Under the pieces are notes generated by a model that made no database searches, was not told the origin of the DNA, and was given only the letters and a program-made list of their open reading frames with translations. A program made the translations under genes and the position numbers. From Lineus longissimus (taxonomy: Eukaryota > Nemertea > Pilidiophora > Heteronemertea > Lineidae), in contig NC_088308.1 in the NCBI RefSeq assembly GCF_910592395.1, positions 2,604,001 to 2,668,000 of the forward strand: a stretch of 64,000 bases of DNA. Reading direction: 5' to 3'. This document shows positions 11,901 to 22,400 of the stretch, in pieces (within the stretch, counting starts at the first letter, position 1; every line of letters begins with the position of its first letter).

Positions 11901-14900
11901 TGTTTCTGCAAGGCTTTTGGTGTCAGGGAATGGACAGTGACAAAAAGGGAGGACGCTGGCTGAGATAGCTAGAAGCAATTTCCGGATATAAAGACGAGGT
12001 GGGCGCGTATATACTGAGCAGTTCAACATCTGGTAGCTTCCACTATTATCCATGTTTAATTATGACAAAGAATTTCGTATGTCTTTCTTTCTTCTTCTTG
12101 TCGGCTAAAGGTACATTTAAAGGGCATGTAGACCTGAGGTTCAGAATGACGGATGAAGTGTAGATAAAGAATGATAGAATGACTGCTGGTAGCCTTTACG
12201 ACAGAAAACCCTTTCTATAGCATCATTTTCGTCATTGCCATGATGTCACCGCTATGACAACGAAACTGGATAATGGATTGGATACTTGAAACTCATTACA
12301 TAACTATGTCTCAATAAGCACTACAAGACGTCAGCATGGGCAATTATTGATGCTACAATGACGTCTGTAATACCTAAAGGTAGGTAAAGTACATATCATT
12401 CGCCACGAGACAATGGTTTCTTGCTTTCGTTAATGTGCATTATATGGTACAGTTTATGTGGAGTTCATATATCATAGCATGTCCTTGAGCACATAAGAAG
12501 GATTTTGCTACTAAAATAGCGCTGTGACATATAATATTATATTGTTAATTGGTTTGCGTGTAGGCTACATATTCTCCCGAGACATATTATTTATAAGTCG
12601 GCCATGTTAATTTATAATTGATTAGTCCTCTGCGTGCCGGATGTCGAAATGATCCAATCGATGCTACGTTTGGTCCAATCGGCGGATCGATGAAGCCCTG
12701 GTCCATGCCTATCAATCTTCAGGAGACAAATCAAATTCCCTCCTTGCCCACAATTTCATTGTAAACAAGCAAGTTACATGTATACTGATAACGTCCCAAT
12801 TCACTGAACAAGAAGCCGTATTTCCTGCATTCTGCATCCGGGTCAGACTTTACGTTGATCGACTTTACTCGAGACCTCTACTCATATGCCAGTTGTGAAA
12901 TGATATCAATGACTCTTCAACTGTTTGGAACAGCTTTACAATGGCAAAAACGACGAAGTGATTCGTATCAGCGCATCTATATGGGAGATTTTCCATCTAT
13001 GTTAGCATCTATCCGGATGGGCCCAGCGCAGACACCGTCAAATTGAGATGGCAACTATAGCCTGACATCAGCAGGCAGAGAAGCCTCACATATGGAACCT
13101 TCGACATCGACATCAAACAAAACAAGGCAGTTCGCAGGTTTCAAGTTAATCGGAAGGAAAAACATCGACTGCTTTCTATGGCACATCTAAGGGATGGGAC
13201 AACATGATTTGATTATAATAATAACTGCAATTCCGCATGATTTTAGTTGAATCAGCCGGGTTGATGGCACTGTCTCTGGCGGCACTATTAAACCAATTGT
13301 AACTATTCCATGCGAGTGGCATGATAAATAGACACATTTGCGAGAATAGGCTTATAATTTTATCATATAATCTCAATGGAATGTACAAGTTTACACCACA
13401 ATTTCAGCAGTTTCCAGTGAGTAAATTAAATTTTCTCCCTAGTTTATTGGTCAATGGCGTGTGGCCTGACAACTTTGTCATTGCGTAGAGAATAACCCTG
13501 AATGATTTGGTTGCCGCATATCAAGAGTTGTCTCATGAGTGTTACAAATGAATATCAAACGGCAGAAACATCATATCACGGACCACGTGACACGGGATGC
13601 TTAAATAAAACTACACCCACCATCTGTCAAATCTATTTAATAGTTACATCCCCATAGCAACATGCAAATGTCAAAAACAAGATAAAAGAACGTTACCTTT
13701 AATATTCTTCTTATCCAAACTCTCAAGTTACCTTTCGCGTAACGTCACTTCATATACGTCATTTCGTTGAAAGGGAAATTGCTCTCAGGACCAAGGTCAC
13801 GACCATTTTAACTTCGTTTTCGAGTACATTCACTTCCAATTTCTTGGCAGAAGTGCTTACAGATTCCTCATCTATACAAGTTGGCACAATGTCATTAAAA
13901 CACGGATTCCGACCAAAAAAACAGTGGGAACCAGCCAAGGCATCGTTTGATTAAAAACAACTATCATTTATTGATGGCAGGTCCTCCATTAAAGTGGAAA
14001 CCACACAAATAATTATCAACGAATTCAACATCATGGTGATCAGATGCTTGTGTGAAATAAAAATATCGCTCTATTTCACACAAGGGTCATATCGCCATAG
14101 CCTGGCTACTAGACGCGAAGAAAATCTCCAACCTCTGTGGTTCAATGTTTAGAATGCTGGACTTTCGATCTGATGGTATAACAGCTTTCGTGGGGGTCGA
14201 TGCCATCAAGATTCGCCCTGATAACCCTTTGATTAGACAGTAGAACAATGGAAATTTAGGCCTAGGTGTACGAGAGCTTTGTTTAAAGACAATAGATCGT
14301 GTTTTGGGCAAGCCTGAATTCTTTTAACTGTGAGGTTAGGAGCACAATAACGTATGACCTCGTTTTGGAGCGCCATCTCTGACGGATGCCTACATGTAAG
14401 AGGACCTGGGTGGCCGGTTTTGCGTTACCTTATTCCTATGCCAAAATGAGCCGGGAACTGAACCCAGTCATTCTCTACATCGACGACAAAAACATCAAGC
14501 AAACTCCGAGAGCCTTACAACCCGATTCCATTACCGTATCAGTGTATTTGTTCTTAGAAAGAAACGCACAAGCTCCGGGGCTGAATCTAATCCATAAGAA
14601 AAGGGATCGCATACACCTGTCGCCGCGAAAACATCCCCAAGTCGCCAAACGAAAGCTGATGCGAACTGAGTGTTCGAGGATAGAATAACCACAGACAAGC
14701 ACCAGTTACTGCCTTTGGCTAAAAACTGTTTATGGTTGCTTTTCGGTCGAAAACATCAGGAATGAAAGCATAAACACCCTCAGAAATGAACTAGGTTTTC
14801 GGGGGGTTTAACCGACGCATGTGAAATCTTTTTGCGGTAGATTTAACAGAGAAAATAACTTAAGGTTTTCCCCTGTCTGGTTTTCCGTGTTGTTGAGAAC

Positions 14901-16130
14901 CCTTTGGAAAACCTTTATTTTTAGTGTGTTAGAAAGTACTCTATGCTCTATTCCACCACCACAACAGTAGCCGTCATAATTTAGTCAACCTTTAAGATTC
15001 TTTTGTAACAAATGTATCGAAGGGACAGGTATCAATGCAGCACAACTAAAACTTGTAATGACAACAACGAAAACGTTAAGTGACATGTTGACGACAACAT
15101 CAAGGAATACCTCTCACTGCCGCGTATACATAATCCAAGCAATGCAACCAATGCATTCCGACATACCCTCTATAATTCATATTTGCTCAGCCAGACTTGA
15201 ATGTCAAATCCGTATTTAAAAAAGTTCTTTCTGAGCACCGCTATTTTGAATCCTCCGCAAGCATGACGACTGCTCTAAGGCTTTCCCGATGCACAGGCTA
15301 TGAAACCATCCACCTGCTTTAATCAGCGCTACGACGACTAATCTGCTGAAGCTGCCCCCTGCAGCCGTCGCCAAGGGTATATAATCCGAACCAATGACTA
15401 TTAACGGAGTTGAAATCTAACACAAAGTGCAATATTTACTTCACCCCGTCTTCATGCCTCTGGAACTGATGCTAGAGCTTTTATGAATGGCAAAGGTGAG
15501 ACGGCCTGCTCGCCCGGCGGGAACCGTGTCAACAGGTCAGACGATGACCATCGAGGGAGCAATGTCGAAACCTTACCGGTAGCCTCGTCACACAACCGGA
15601 AGAAGATTATACACTTACTACCTCTGTAGTACATGAGGCGGAGTAACCTAATGCAAAAAGGAACTAACCATGGCTACGCCGTTCCGAGATACACAAATGG
15701 AATGAATTCGGAAACAGTCTTGGTATTGACAATGATTCCATTGCCTTGGCGATGCTGGCGTATCAGCACAAATTCTGACGGAAATTGCTGTGGCTGGGTT
15801 TGTAATAGTCTCGGTTCAGCCATCTTGAAACTAAGCCACATGTAATTCTAGGAGAGGAAATTTCATTTTTACCGGTATTCAGTACTACACGTAGCCGGGA
15901 GACCCAGCAATGTGTTCCCACGTAGCTGCGGTAGCTGCCACGGGACAATTTCTCTCGGCTCCAGTGGTAATTCGGTAATTACAAATTACCATCTGGTGCG
16001 GTTGGCGACCTTTAATGAGACTTCCCCTACCGACAAAATACTTGCTGCGGTCGAAAATAGATTTGTCGCGGAGGTGGCCGCAGTGGCAAACGATCTAATG
16101 GAATCGGGTGTAGTGTGTGTCGTTATCAAA
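5926..16130. other. about 10 kb without a recognisable gene
   Basis: I see no exon of a known family on either strand. ORFs here are short, overlap in several frames and resemble nothing I know. The longest, 14386-14688 on the plus strand (100 codons), is low in family-like motifs. The stretch contains a weak tRNA-like B box near 7209, the duplicated block at 11.5-12.0 kb, and scattered TACATGTA octamers. It could hold long-range regulatory elements of the PKG gene. Confidence 0.45.
11528..12035. repeat. old, diverged tandem duplication
   Basis: Copy 1 (11528-11694) and copy 2 (11731-12035) both begin with a GAGCTnAG..AGGCCACGAAGCACCAATA block (11539-11557 and 11742-11760). Both end with CAACnTCTGGTA. 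Copy 2 is about 140 bp longer because of internal extra sequence. The middle portions share recognisable segments, such as a GGGAG...GGCTG run, but are clearly diverged. No coding potential is apparent. Confidence 0.6.
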
Positions 16131-16131
16131 A

Positions 16132-16135
16132 CATG
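16132..16135. repeat. 5' target-site duplication of the LTR element
   Basis: CATG precedes the 5' LTR and recurs at 25520-25523 after the 3' LTR. One further base is ambiguous because the A before CATG (16131) also matches the last shared LTR base. The duplication is therefore 4 bp (LTR ending TATA) or 5 bp, ACATG (LTR ending CTAT). Confidence 0.9.
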
Positions 16136-17897
16136 TGTGACGGGGCACAATTAACAGTGTCCATTATCATCCAACATTTATGTTCAAATCATATCATCTT
16201 ATATATAGTTAGTTTTATACCAGTTAAATGAGACTTCATTTAACTCAATGTCATATATTATACTTAGGTTAGTTAGTTCACTTTTTACCATAACGTGTCA
16301 GGATGTTGTTCTCACTAACAACCATCCCAACAGGACACAAGGTATAAGGAAGCTATCATATATTCTAAAACTTCTAAGAAACTCCGGATTGGTACCAGTC
16401 GGTGACAGGTTTGGAGTGGTGCGTGGGCGTTTTAAGCCTATGAGATGATCAGCAAGAGGGAGAGTCTGGCACAGGAAGTTAACTTTTCCTGTCTCTGCCA
16501 GTTACAGTTTCTGGGAAATTGTGGAGTCATTCTCACATGGTCCTAAGATATTTAGTTGGGGAACAAGGGCCAAACATCACTTGCGTCTTGATCTCTTGCG
16601 AGGCAAGACCGTTGTTTAAAGAGAACTCATCATTAGATTAGATCCAATTTATGGAATTTGGTGAGATCATTCAGGAGATTCCAGTATGCTCTTAAGTAGA
16701 CCAGGAGCGAGAGAAAGATTGGTTCAGGAGAATTTACATGTCATTGTAAAGGTAGGTGAATTGAGTTACTTCATCTTAATTCCGATTTGTTCTATTATAT
16801 TATGTCTTTCAGTGCTTTGCCCAAGTATGGTCAAGATCGCCAGGCCCCATATCTCACTGCAACTCTCTTAAATTCACTCCATTTCTGATGCACCTGTTTT
16901 TATTTTACAATTGCTTAAAGGCGTAAATTTCATTACCGTATGAGTGTGACGGCATGGTGCTATGAAAATGATCCAAGATCACTGAATAGGATTTAAGTTG
17001 TGATTTCTTGTGACCCTTTCATTGATGATAATTACTCTCAGAGGCATGCATGTTCACACATTTTACTGTCGAGGGAGAGCTTGTTTATCAGATGTTTCGG
17101 GAAGAAATGAGATAACTTTATTGTGTATTTTATCTATGAGCTAATTCACGTTAGTAAGATAAATATGTAACATTTAGGACTTAATGACTTGAAGCCAGTT
17201 TGGTTATCAAAGTAGTGATATTCCGTTGGTTATCTTTTTGTAGGAATAGAGGACCGCGTGATTGGTCAAAGGAAATAGACTGTGGAAAGGAGTATCCCAC
17301 GTCTATGGTGAGTTTATTTCAGGAATTGTTCACACAATCTGAATATGGGCTCATTATCTTACAAACTGATATTTGAGATGGCTTAGTATTAATTTCTAGG
17401 AAAGTTATGATTGTAATAATGATGTGATTATTATGATTTAAAGGTACTAAATGATTCGTGATTTGGATGCATTGATTCATGAGCCCATGAGGAAACTATG
17501 TTTAAGCATTGTTTAAGTCTTGTCTTGTGTTTAGATCAATAACTGATTGGAAGTGGAATTGACATTAATTATGAATTAATATCAATGTTCAGTATGTTCT
17601 AAGGTTATTTGTGCTGTGTAACTTTGACAGTGTTGAGTCACCAAGTAATTGATTTGAGATAGTTATGTAGTAGAGTTTGCATAAGGTCTTAATTTTAATG
17701 TTTTACTCACAATCTGTGTTTTGTATTACAGGGATCGTAAGGTGACCTGTCATTGCCCTTTTTCTTTCTTTTCTTTTTGTTCGGTTCTTTTGGTTGCGTG
17801 TGTAAACGTGTATATAACATGCTCCAGAATATGCTAGTTGAATAAATATACCATATCCGGAAAGAATCTAGCCTTACTTTAATTCTGCTTGGCTATA
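16136..17897 (+). repeat. 5' LTR
   Basis: This 1,762-bp direct repeat begins TGTGACGGGG and ends GGCTATA. It matches the 3' LTR (offset 7,622) at every position I compared, line by line. A TATATAAC at 17811-17818 is a likely TATA box. AATAAA at 17841-17846 would then lie at or just after the start site, giving a short R region near 17840-17865. Near the left end a perfect 10-bp stem with a GACT loop occurs (16222-16245). Intron-like splice signals inside the LTR are listed in the findings. The small ORFs in the LTR are not credible genes. Confidence 0.97.
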
Positions 17898-18403
17898 AAT
17901 GGCGTTGTCGACAGCAGGATTTGGGTTATTTAGTGTGAAAATTGAGCATAGAGCATGTACACAGTTTACAAAAGGGTAATGACAGAGGTTGAGAACTGAT
18001 GAGGCATGAGCACAGTGCTGCTAAGACGGATGTTTCCAGGAAGACAATCCTAGAAGTGACGGTGTTGGTGATGTTGTGACAACCTACTTAGGGATGACTG
18101 CAGCAGAACTTGATGAGTGGAGCCGGATCAAACATTCCAGGAACAATTAACAAGTGCTGAAGTGACATTGTTTACATCATATGAACTATTTTAAGACTGT
18201 GGCTTATAAATAGACTTGATGTTGTTATATCCGATTGCTGAGGTTGATTTTGTTGCGTCTATACGACACATGCCATGGGACTGTGAGTTGTGCTCATCAT
18301 TCTAGGGTCAACGTGAGGTTACTGGGCCACAATCCTTGTTTTGTTTTGGTTCTGTGCATATTATCTTTCCAGTGTTTAGGTTAAGTTGCAGTGAGATTTG
18401 AGG
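17898..18403 (+). other. retrotransposon leader with candidate primer binding site
   Basis: This is the 506-bp untranslated leader between the 5' LTR and gag. The sequence from 17900 (TGGCGTTGTCGACAGCAG) begins with the TGG expected opposite a tRNA 3' CCA and lies 2 nt from the LTR, so it is the likely primer binding site. I could not identify the primer tRNA. The remainder would include the packaging signal; nothing else is recognisable. Confidence 0.6.
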
Positions 18404-19435
18404 ATGGCAGACTTACAAGACCTGAGTGAAGACCAACTGAAGCAGAAGATTGCTGACCTGAGGGCTGACCTGACAGCAGCGAAGCTAAATGAAGCAAATG
18501 CAGTTGGGAGCGTCCGTGAGCTTAGGGGTGAGTCCAAAGCCTTAAAGGAAACTGTAGATAAGCTTAAAGGTAAGGATACTGTATATGTGGGGAGGGACCG
18601 AAAGCTTGAGAAGTTGAGGGGGGCACCAGTGGCCAGTAAAGACCCAGAAGTAGAAGAGTGGGTCAGAGATGCCCAGGGCATCATAGAGTCCAGGAAACTG
18701 AAAGGGCAAGATGCCATTAACTTTGTAACTGACCATTTGGCTGGCGACGCCCGTGTGGAAGTGGATAGTAGGGGGAAGATCGATGATGTCCAAGATCTCT
18801 TCAAGATTTTGAGGAACGTCTTTGACATTGCCGATTCTTTGCCTCAACTGAGGCGTAAGTATTATGCGAGGTTGCAGGCGGAGGAGGAGTCTGTGGTCCA
18901 ATATTCCCATGCGTTGGCGAGAATTCACCAACGCATGGAGATGCTGGACTCCGCGCTGAAAGCCACTAAGGAGGAGGCCCTTAGGGCACAGCTCGCGGAA
19001 GGGTTTAAAGACCCTCAACTCCGGCGAGAAGCCCTTCGCTGGATCCGCGAGAAGAACGGCAGCTTTTTCGAGTTGCGAGACTGGGCAACAGAGTGGGTCC
19101 GCCAGGGTGAGGGCAGTGATCTAAAGGTAAAGGCCAAAGTTAGGGAACATCAGGCAGAACCAGCCCTGATGGAAATGCTCAAGGAACAGAATGTTATCTT
19201 GAAGGAGCAGGTGAAGGCTCAACAGGAGTTGGCAAAACTCATTGCAGGAATGAATGGGCCAACTAGTAAAGGGCAGAAATATGACCAACGGGGACGGGCC
19301 TGTTTCGAGTGCGGCAGCCTGGATCACCTAATTAAGGACTGTCCAGATGCACAGAAGAAAGCCAAGGCTAAGAAAAATACGGGTAAGCCCAAAGCGAAGA
19401 CAAATGAACAGGCGGCCACAGGGGCGTTAAACTAG
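18404..19435 (+). CDS. gag: retrotransposon Gag polyprotein
   Basis: Gag is 343 residues and is the structural protein that forms the element's cytoplasmic particle. The first part, about residues 1-65, is charged and coiled-coil-like. The middle is a helical capsid-like region, and the C-terminus carries one CCHC zinc knuckle (C300-X2-C303-X4-H308-X4-C313) followed by a Lys/Ala-rich tail for RNA binding. I chose the ATG at 18404; the frame is open two codons further upstream but without another ATG. The TAG stop (19433-19435) immediately follows a GTTAAAC slippery heptamer and overlaps the pol frame, which opens at 19408. Confidence 0.92.
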   Translation: MADLQDLSEDQLKQKIADLRADLTAAKLNEANAVGSVRELRGESKALKETVDKLKGKDTVYVGRDRKLEKLRGAPVASKDPEVEEWVRDAQGIIESRKLKGQDAINFVTDHLAGDARVEVDSRGKIDDVQDLFKILRNVFDIADSLPQLRRKYYARLQAEEESVVQYSHALARIHQRMEMLDSALKATKEEALRAQLAEGFKDPQLRREALRWIREKNGSFFELRDWATEWVRQGEGSDLKVKAKVREHQAEPALMEMLKEQNVILKEQVKAQQELAKLIAGMNGPTSKGQKYDQRGRACFECGSLDHLIKDCPDAQKKAKAKKNTGKPKAKTNEQAATGALN

Positions 19436-19482
19436 TTCGAGCCCCTGCTGAGAGCCGAGCAGCGGGCGATTTAAGAGGCTCT
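19426..19482 (+). promoter_or_regulatory. candidate -1 ribosomal frameshift signal (gag/pol)
   Basis: The heptamer G-TTA-AAC (19426-19432), read in gag codons, is followed directly by TAG. Pol is in the -1 frame and open across this point. GUUAAAC is an established -1 slippery heptamer (used by an arterivirus). Ten nt downstream, 19443-19445 plus 19447-19450 can pair with 19460-19466 (7 bp, one bulged T). Its loop bases AGAGCC (19451-19456) pair perfectly with GGCTCT (19477-19482). Together these form an H-type pseudoknot topology. The heptamer, frame relation and complementarity are seen; function is inferred. Confidence 0.75.
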
Positions 19483-22400
19483 GTTCTTGCCAAGGCAATT
19501 GGCAAGTGCCCGGAAGCCGATATTCAGGTGGGGGGCGTGAGTGTCCGGTGTTTATTAGACACTGGGGCCCAGGTAAGTACCTTGACAGAGAGTTTCTTCA
19601 AGGAAACTCTCAAGGGTCAGGTAAGGGTTCTGGATACGTCTTCCTACCTGAAGATTACCGCTGCCAATGGCCTGCGTATCCCTTACGTTGGGTATGTTGA
19701 ATTAGATATTGTAGTGCATGGAAGAACATTTGAGAAAATGGGTTTCCTTATTGTCAAGGATACTCCAAGCTTCAGGAAGAAGGTTGTGCCAGGTATTTTA
19801 GGCAGCAACATATTGAGGTTGTTGAATGATAGTTTTCAGGGTCAACAATTAGACACTGATTGGGATTCAGTGTTACATTTATACAGTCATTGTGCCGTAG
19901 GTGACCTACCACCGGCGGTAGATGCAGACGACCATGGATTAATCGGTCAGGTGAGAAACGCTAGTTCTGAACCCCTGCTTTTGCCAGCTGGCACAAAGAG
20001 GATCATCAAAGCTAGCGCCCCTTTCCCAAAAAGGGGTACCTCGTACTGTGCCTTAGTAGAAGGCATACCATCAGAAGACTGCTCGCTCCCAAAGGGACTA
20101 GTAGTAGCAGCTTCGTATTCCATGGTCATTGACGGCCAGACCTGGGTTCAAGTAGCCAACTTTGGGGAAGAAGATGCCTACATCCCAGGTAAGTGTTTAT
20201 TAGGAAATTTATTGTTGGGGAAAGTACCCTCAGCTCCCATGAACGTAGAGGTAATGGAAGTCTCTGCGAATGAGGTCAAGGTTGGGAGACAGTATGACCC
20301 GGAACCGACACCAAGCAAAGCTACCGCAGAGAAGGTAGCCCGACTGATGGAAACCATGCATATTGGTGAGTTGACTAGATCCGAAAGGAAGAGATTTGAG
20401 CAGTTGCTTCAGCGGTTTCCTGATCTATTCAGTGATGGTGATCATGACTTAGGGTACTGTGACAAAGTCAAGCATAAAATTGTACTAACTGATGATAAGC
20501 CTATCAAGGTCCCTCATAGGCGTATTCCACCTCATCAACTTCAGGCTGTCAAGGAATACCTGGAGACTCAGCTTCAGGCAGGTATTATTAGGCCTAGTAC
20601 ATCAGCTTATGCTTCAGCGATAGTTTTGGTTCGCAAGCCGGACGGTAAAATGAGAGTTTGCGGGGATTTTAGATTGTTGAACGCAAAGACAGTCAAAGAT
20701 GCCCAACCCTTAGTTAGAATACCAGAGGCCTTGGAGGCATTGTCTGGCTCAAAGTTCTTTTGTACTTTAGATTTAGCTCACGGTTTTCTACAATGTGGAA
20801 TCGAGGAGGAGGATATCCCGAAGACTGCTTTTCGGGCTGGGTTTGCAGCCCTGTATGAATACACCCGTATGCCGATGGGGCTCTGTAATAGCCCTGCTAC
20901 GTTCTCCAGACTGATGCAAACTTGTCTTGGAGATCAGAATCTGGTCTCTCTTGTAGTGTATTTAGACGACATTTTGATCATGGGGAAAACCTTTGATCAA
21001 ACCCTGGAGAGGCTAGAAATGGTTTTCACGAGGTTGCAAAGCTTTGGTCTGAAAATCAAACCAAGTAAGTGCCATTTCTTTCTTGCAGAAGTTAACTTTC
21101 TTGGTCATGTAGTCTCAGAGAAAGGCATAGCAACTAATCCTGAGAAAATTGCAGCTATCAGAGACTGGAAAGTCCCTGAAACCGAGAAGGAGTTGAGGTC
21201 ATTTTTAGGGTTAGCCTCCTATTATCGCAGGTTTATCAAAGGATTTGCCACCATGGCTGCACCCCTTCATGTTCTTTTGGGTGGTCCCAAAGGAAAAGAC
21301 AAGACCAAAGGTAAGAGGTTAAGAGACGAGGAATTTCGGGCTCAGTGGACTCCTGAATGTACAGAGGCATTCAGAAAATTACAGGATAGCCTGTGCACCT
21401 CCCCAGTACTGGGATACCCAAGATTCGGCGAAAGTTTCCTAGTGGAAACTGACGGTTCGTACAGGGGTTTGGGCGCTGTCCTGAGCCAAATCCAAGACGG
21501 TAAGCAAGTAGTGATAGCGTATGCTAGTCGTAGCCTTAAGCCAGCCGAAAGGAATGACATGAATTACAGCTCAATGAAATTAGAATTGTTAGCTCTAAAG
21601 TGGGCTGTGACTGAGAAGTTTAGAGAGTACCTTTTAGGCGGGACATTTCAGGTATTGGTAGACAGCAACCCGCTGGCCTACCTACAGACAGCTAAGCTGA
21701 ATGCTACAGAGATGAGATGGGTCGCACAATTGGCTCAGTTTGACTTTTCAATCAAGTATAGGCCGGGTAAGAACAATGGAGCAGCAGATGCTCTCAGCCG
21801 TTACCACCCCGTACCTGCATTGGACTTCAAGTTGCTGACTGAAAGTGAGGTAAGTTCACATATGTCAGAGATTGTCAAAAGTACACCCATCCCAGATTAC
21901 CTAAGGTCAGCTCTCCAAGATGATATAGTGGAAGTATCCTTGGAAAGCCATGAGGCAGTGTTACCCCCTGAGACCAAGGCACAGGGAACACTACCATCCT
22001 ATTCCACAGATGACTTACAAAAACTCCAGTCCAGTGACAACAGTATTGGTCCATTCAAGGATATCTGGGCCAAGGGTATCAAACCCACAGGTAGAATTCT
22101 CATCAAACTACCCAAACCGGTAAGAAAATTGGCTAGGGAGTGGGATAGAATTCGGGAATTCAAGGGTGTCCTCTACCGTCAGAGGAAAGAGAAAGGTGAG
22201 ATAATGCAACAACTAATACTACCAGAGTGTCTCAGGGACAAAGTATTCACGATGTTGCATAATGACTCAGGACACCAAGGGACTGAACGGACAACTTACT
22301 TGGTAAGATCACGATTTTTCTGGCCTGGTTTAGCTAATGATATCGCTGAGAGATGCAAATCTTGTCAGCGCTGTATTATCTCCAAGGCCCAGCAGAAGGT

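Noticed and set aside
16248-16871. Two short ORFs in the LTR, repeated identically at 23870-24493
   Set aside because: They are short frames within the non-coding LTR; their identity only reflects LTR identity.
18376-19327. Long minus-strand ORFs opposite gag
   Set aside because: They are antisense shadows of the gag frame.
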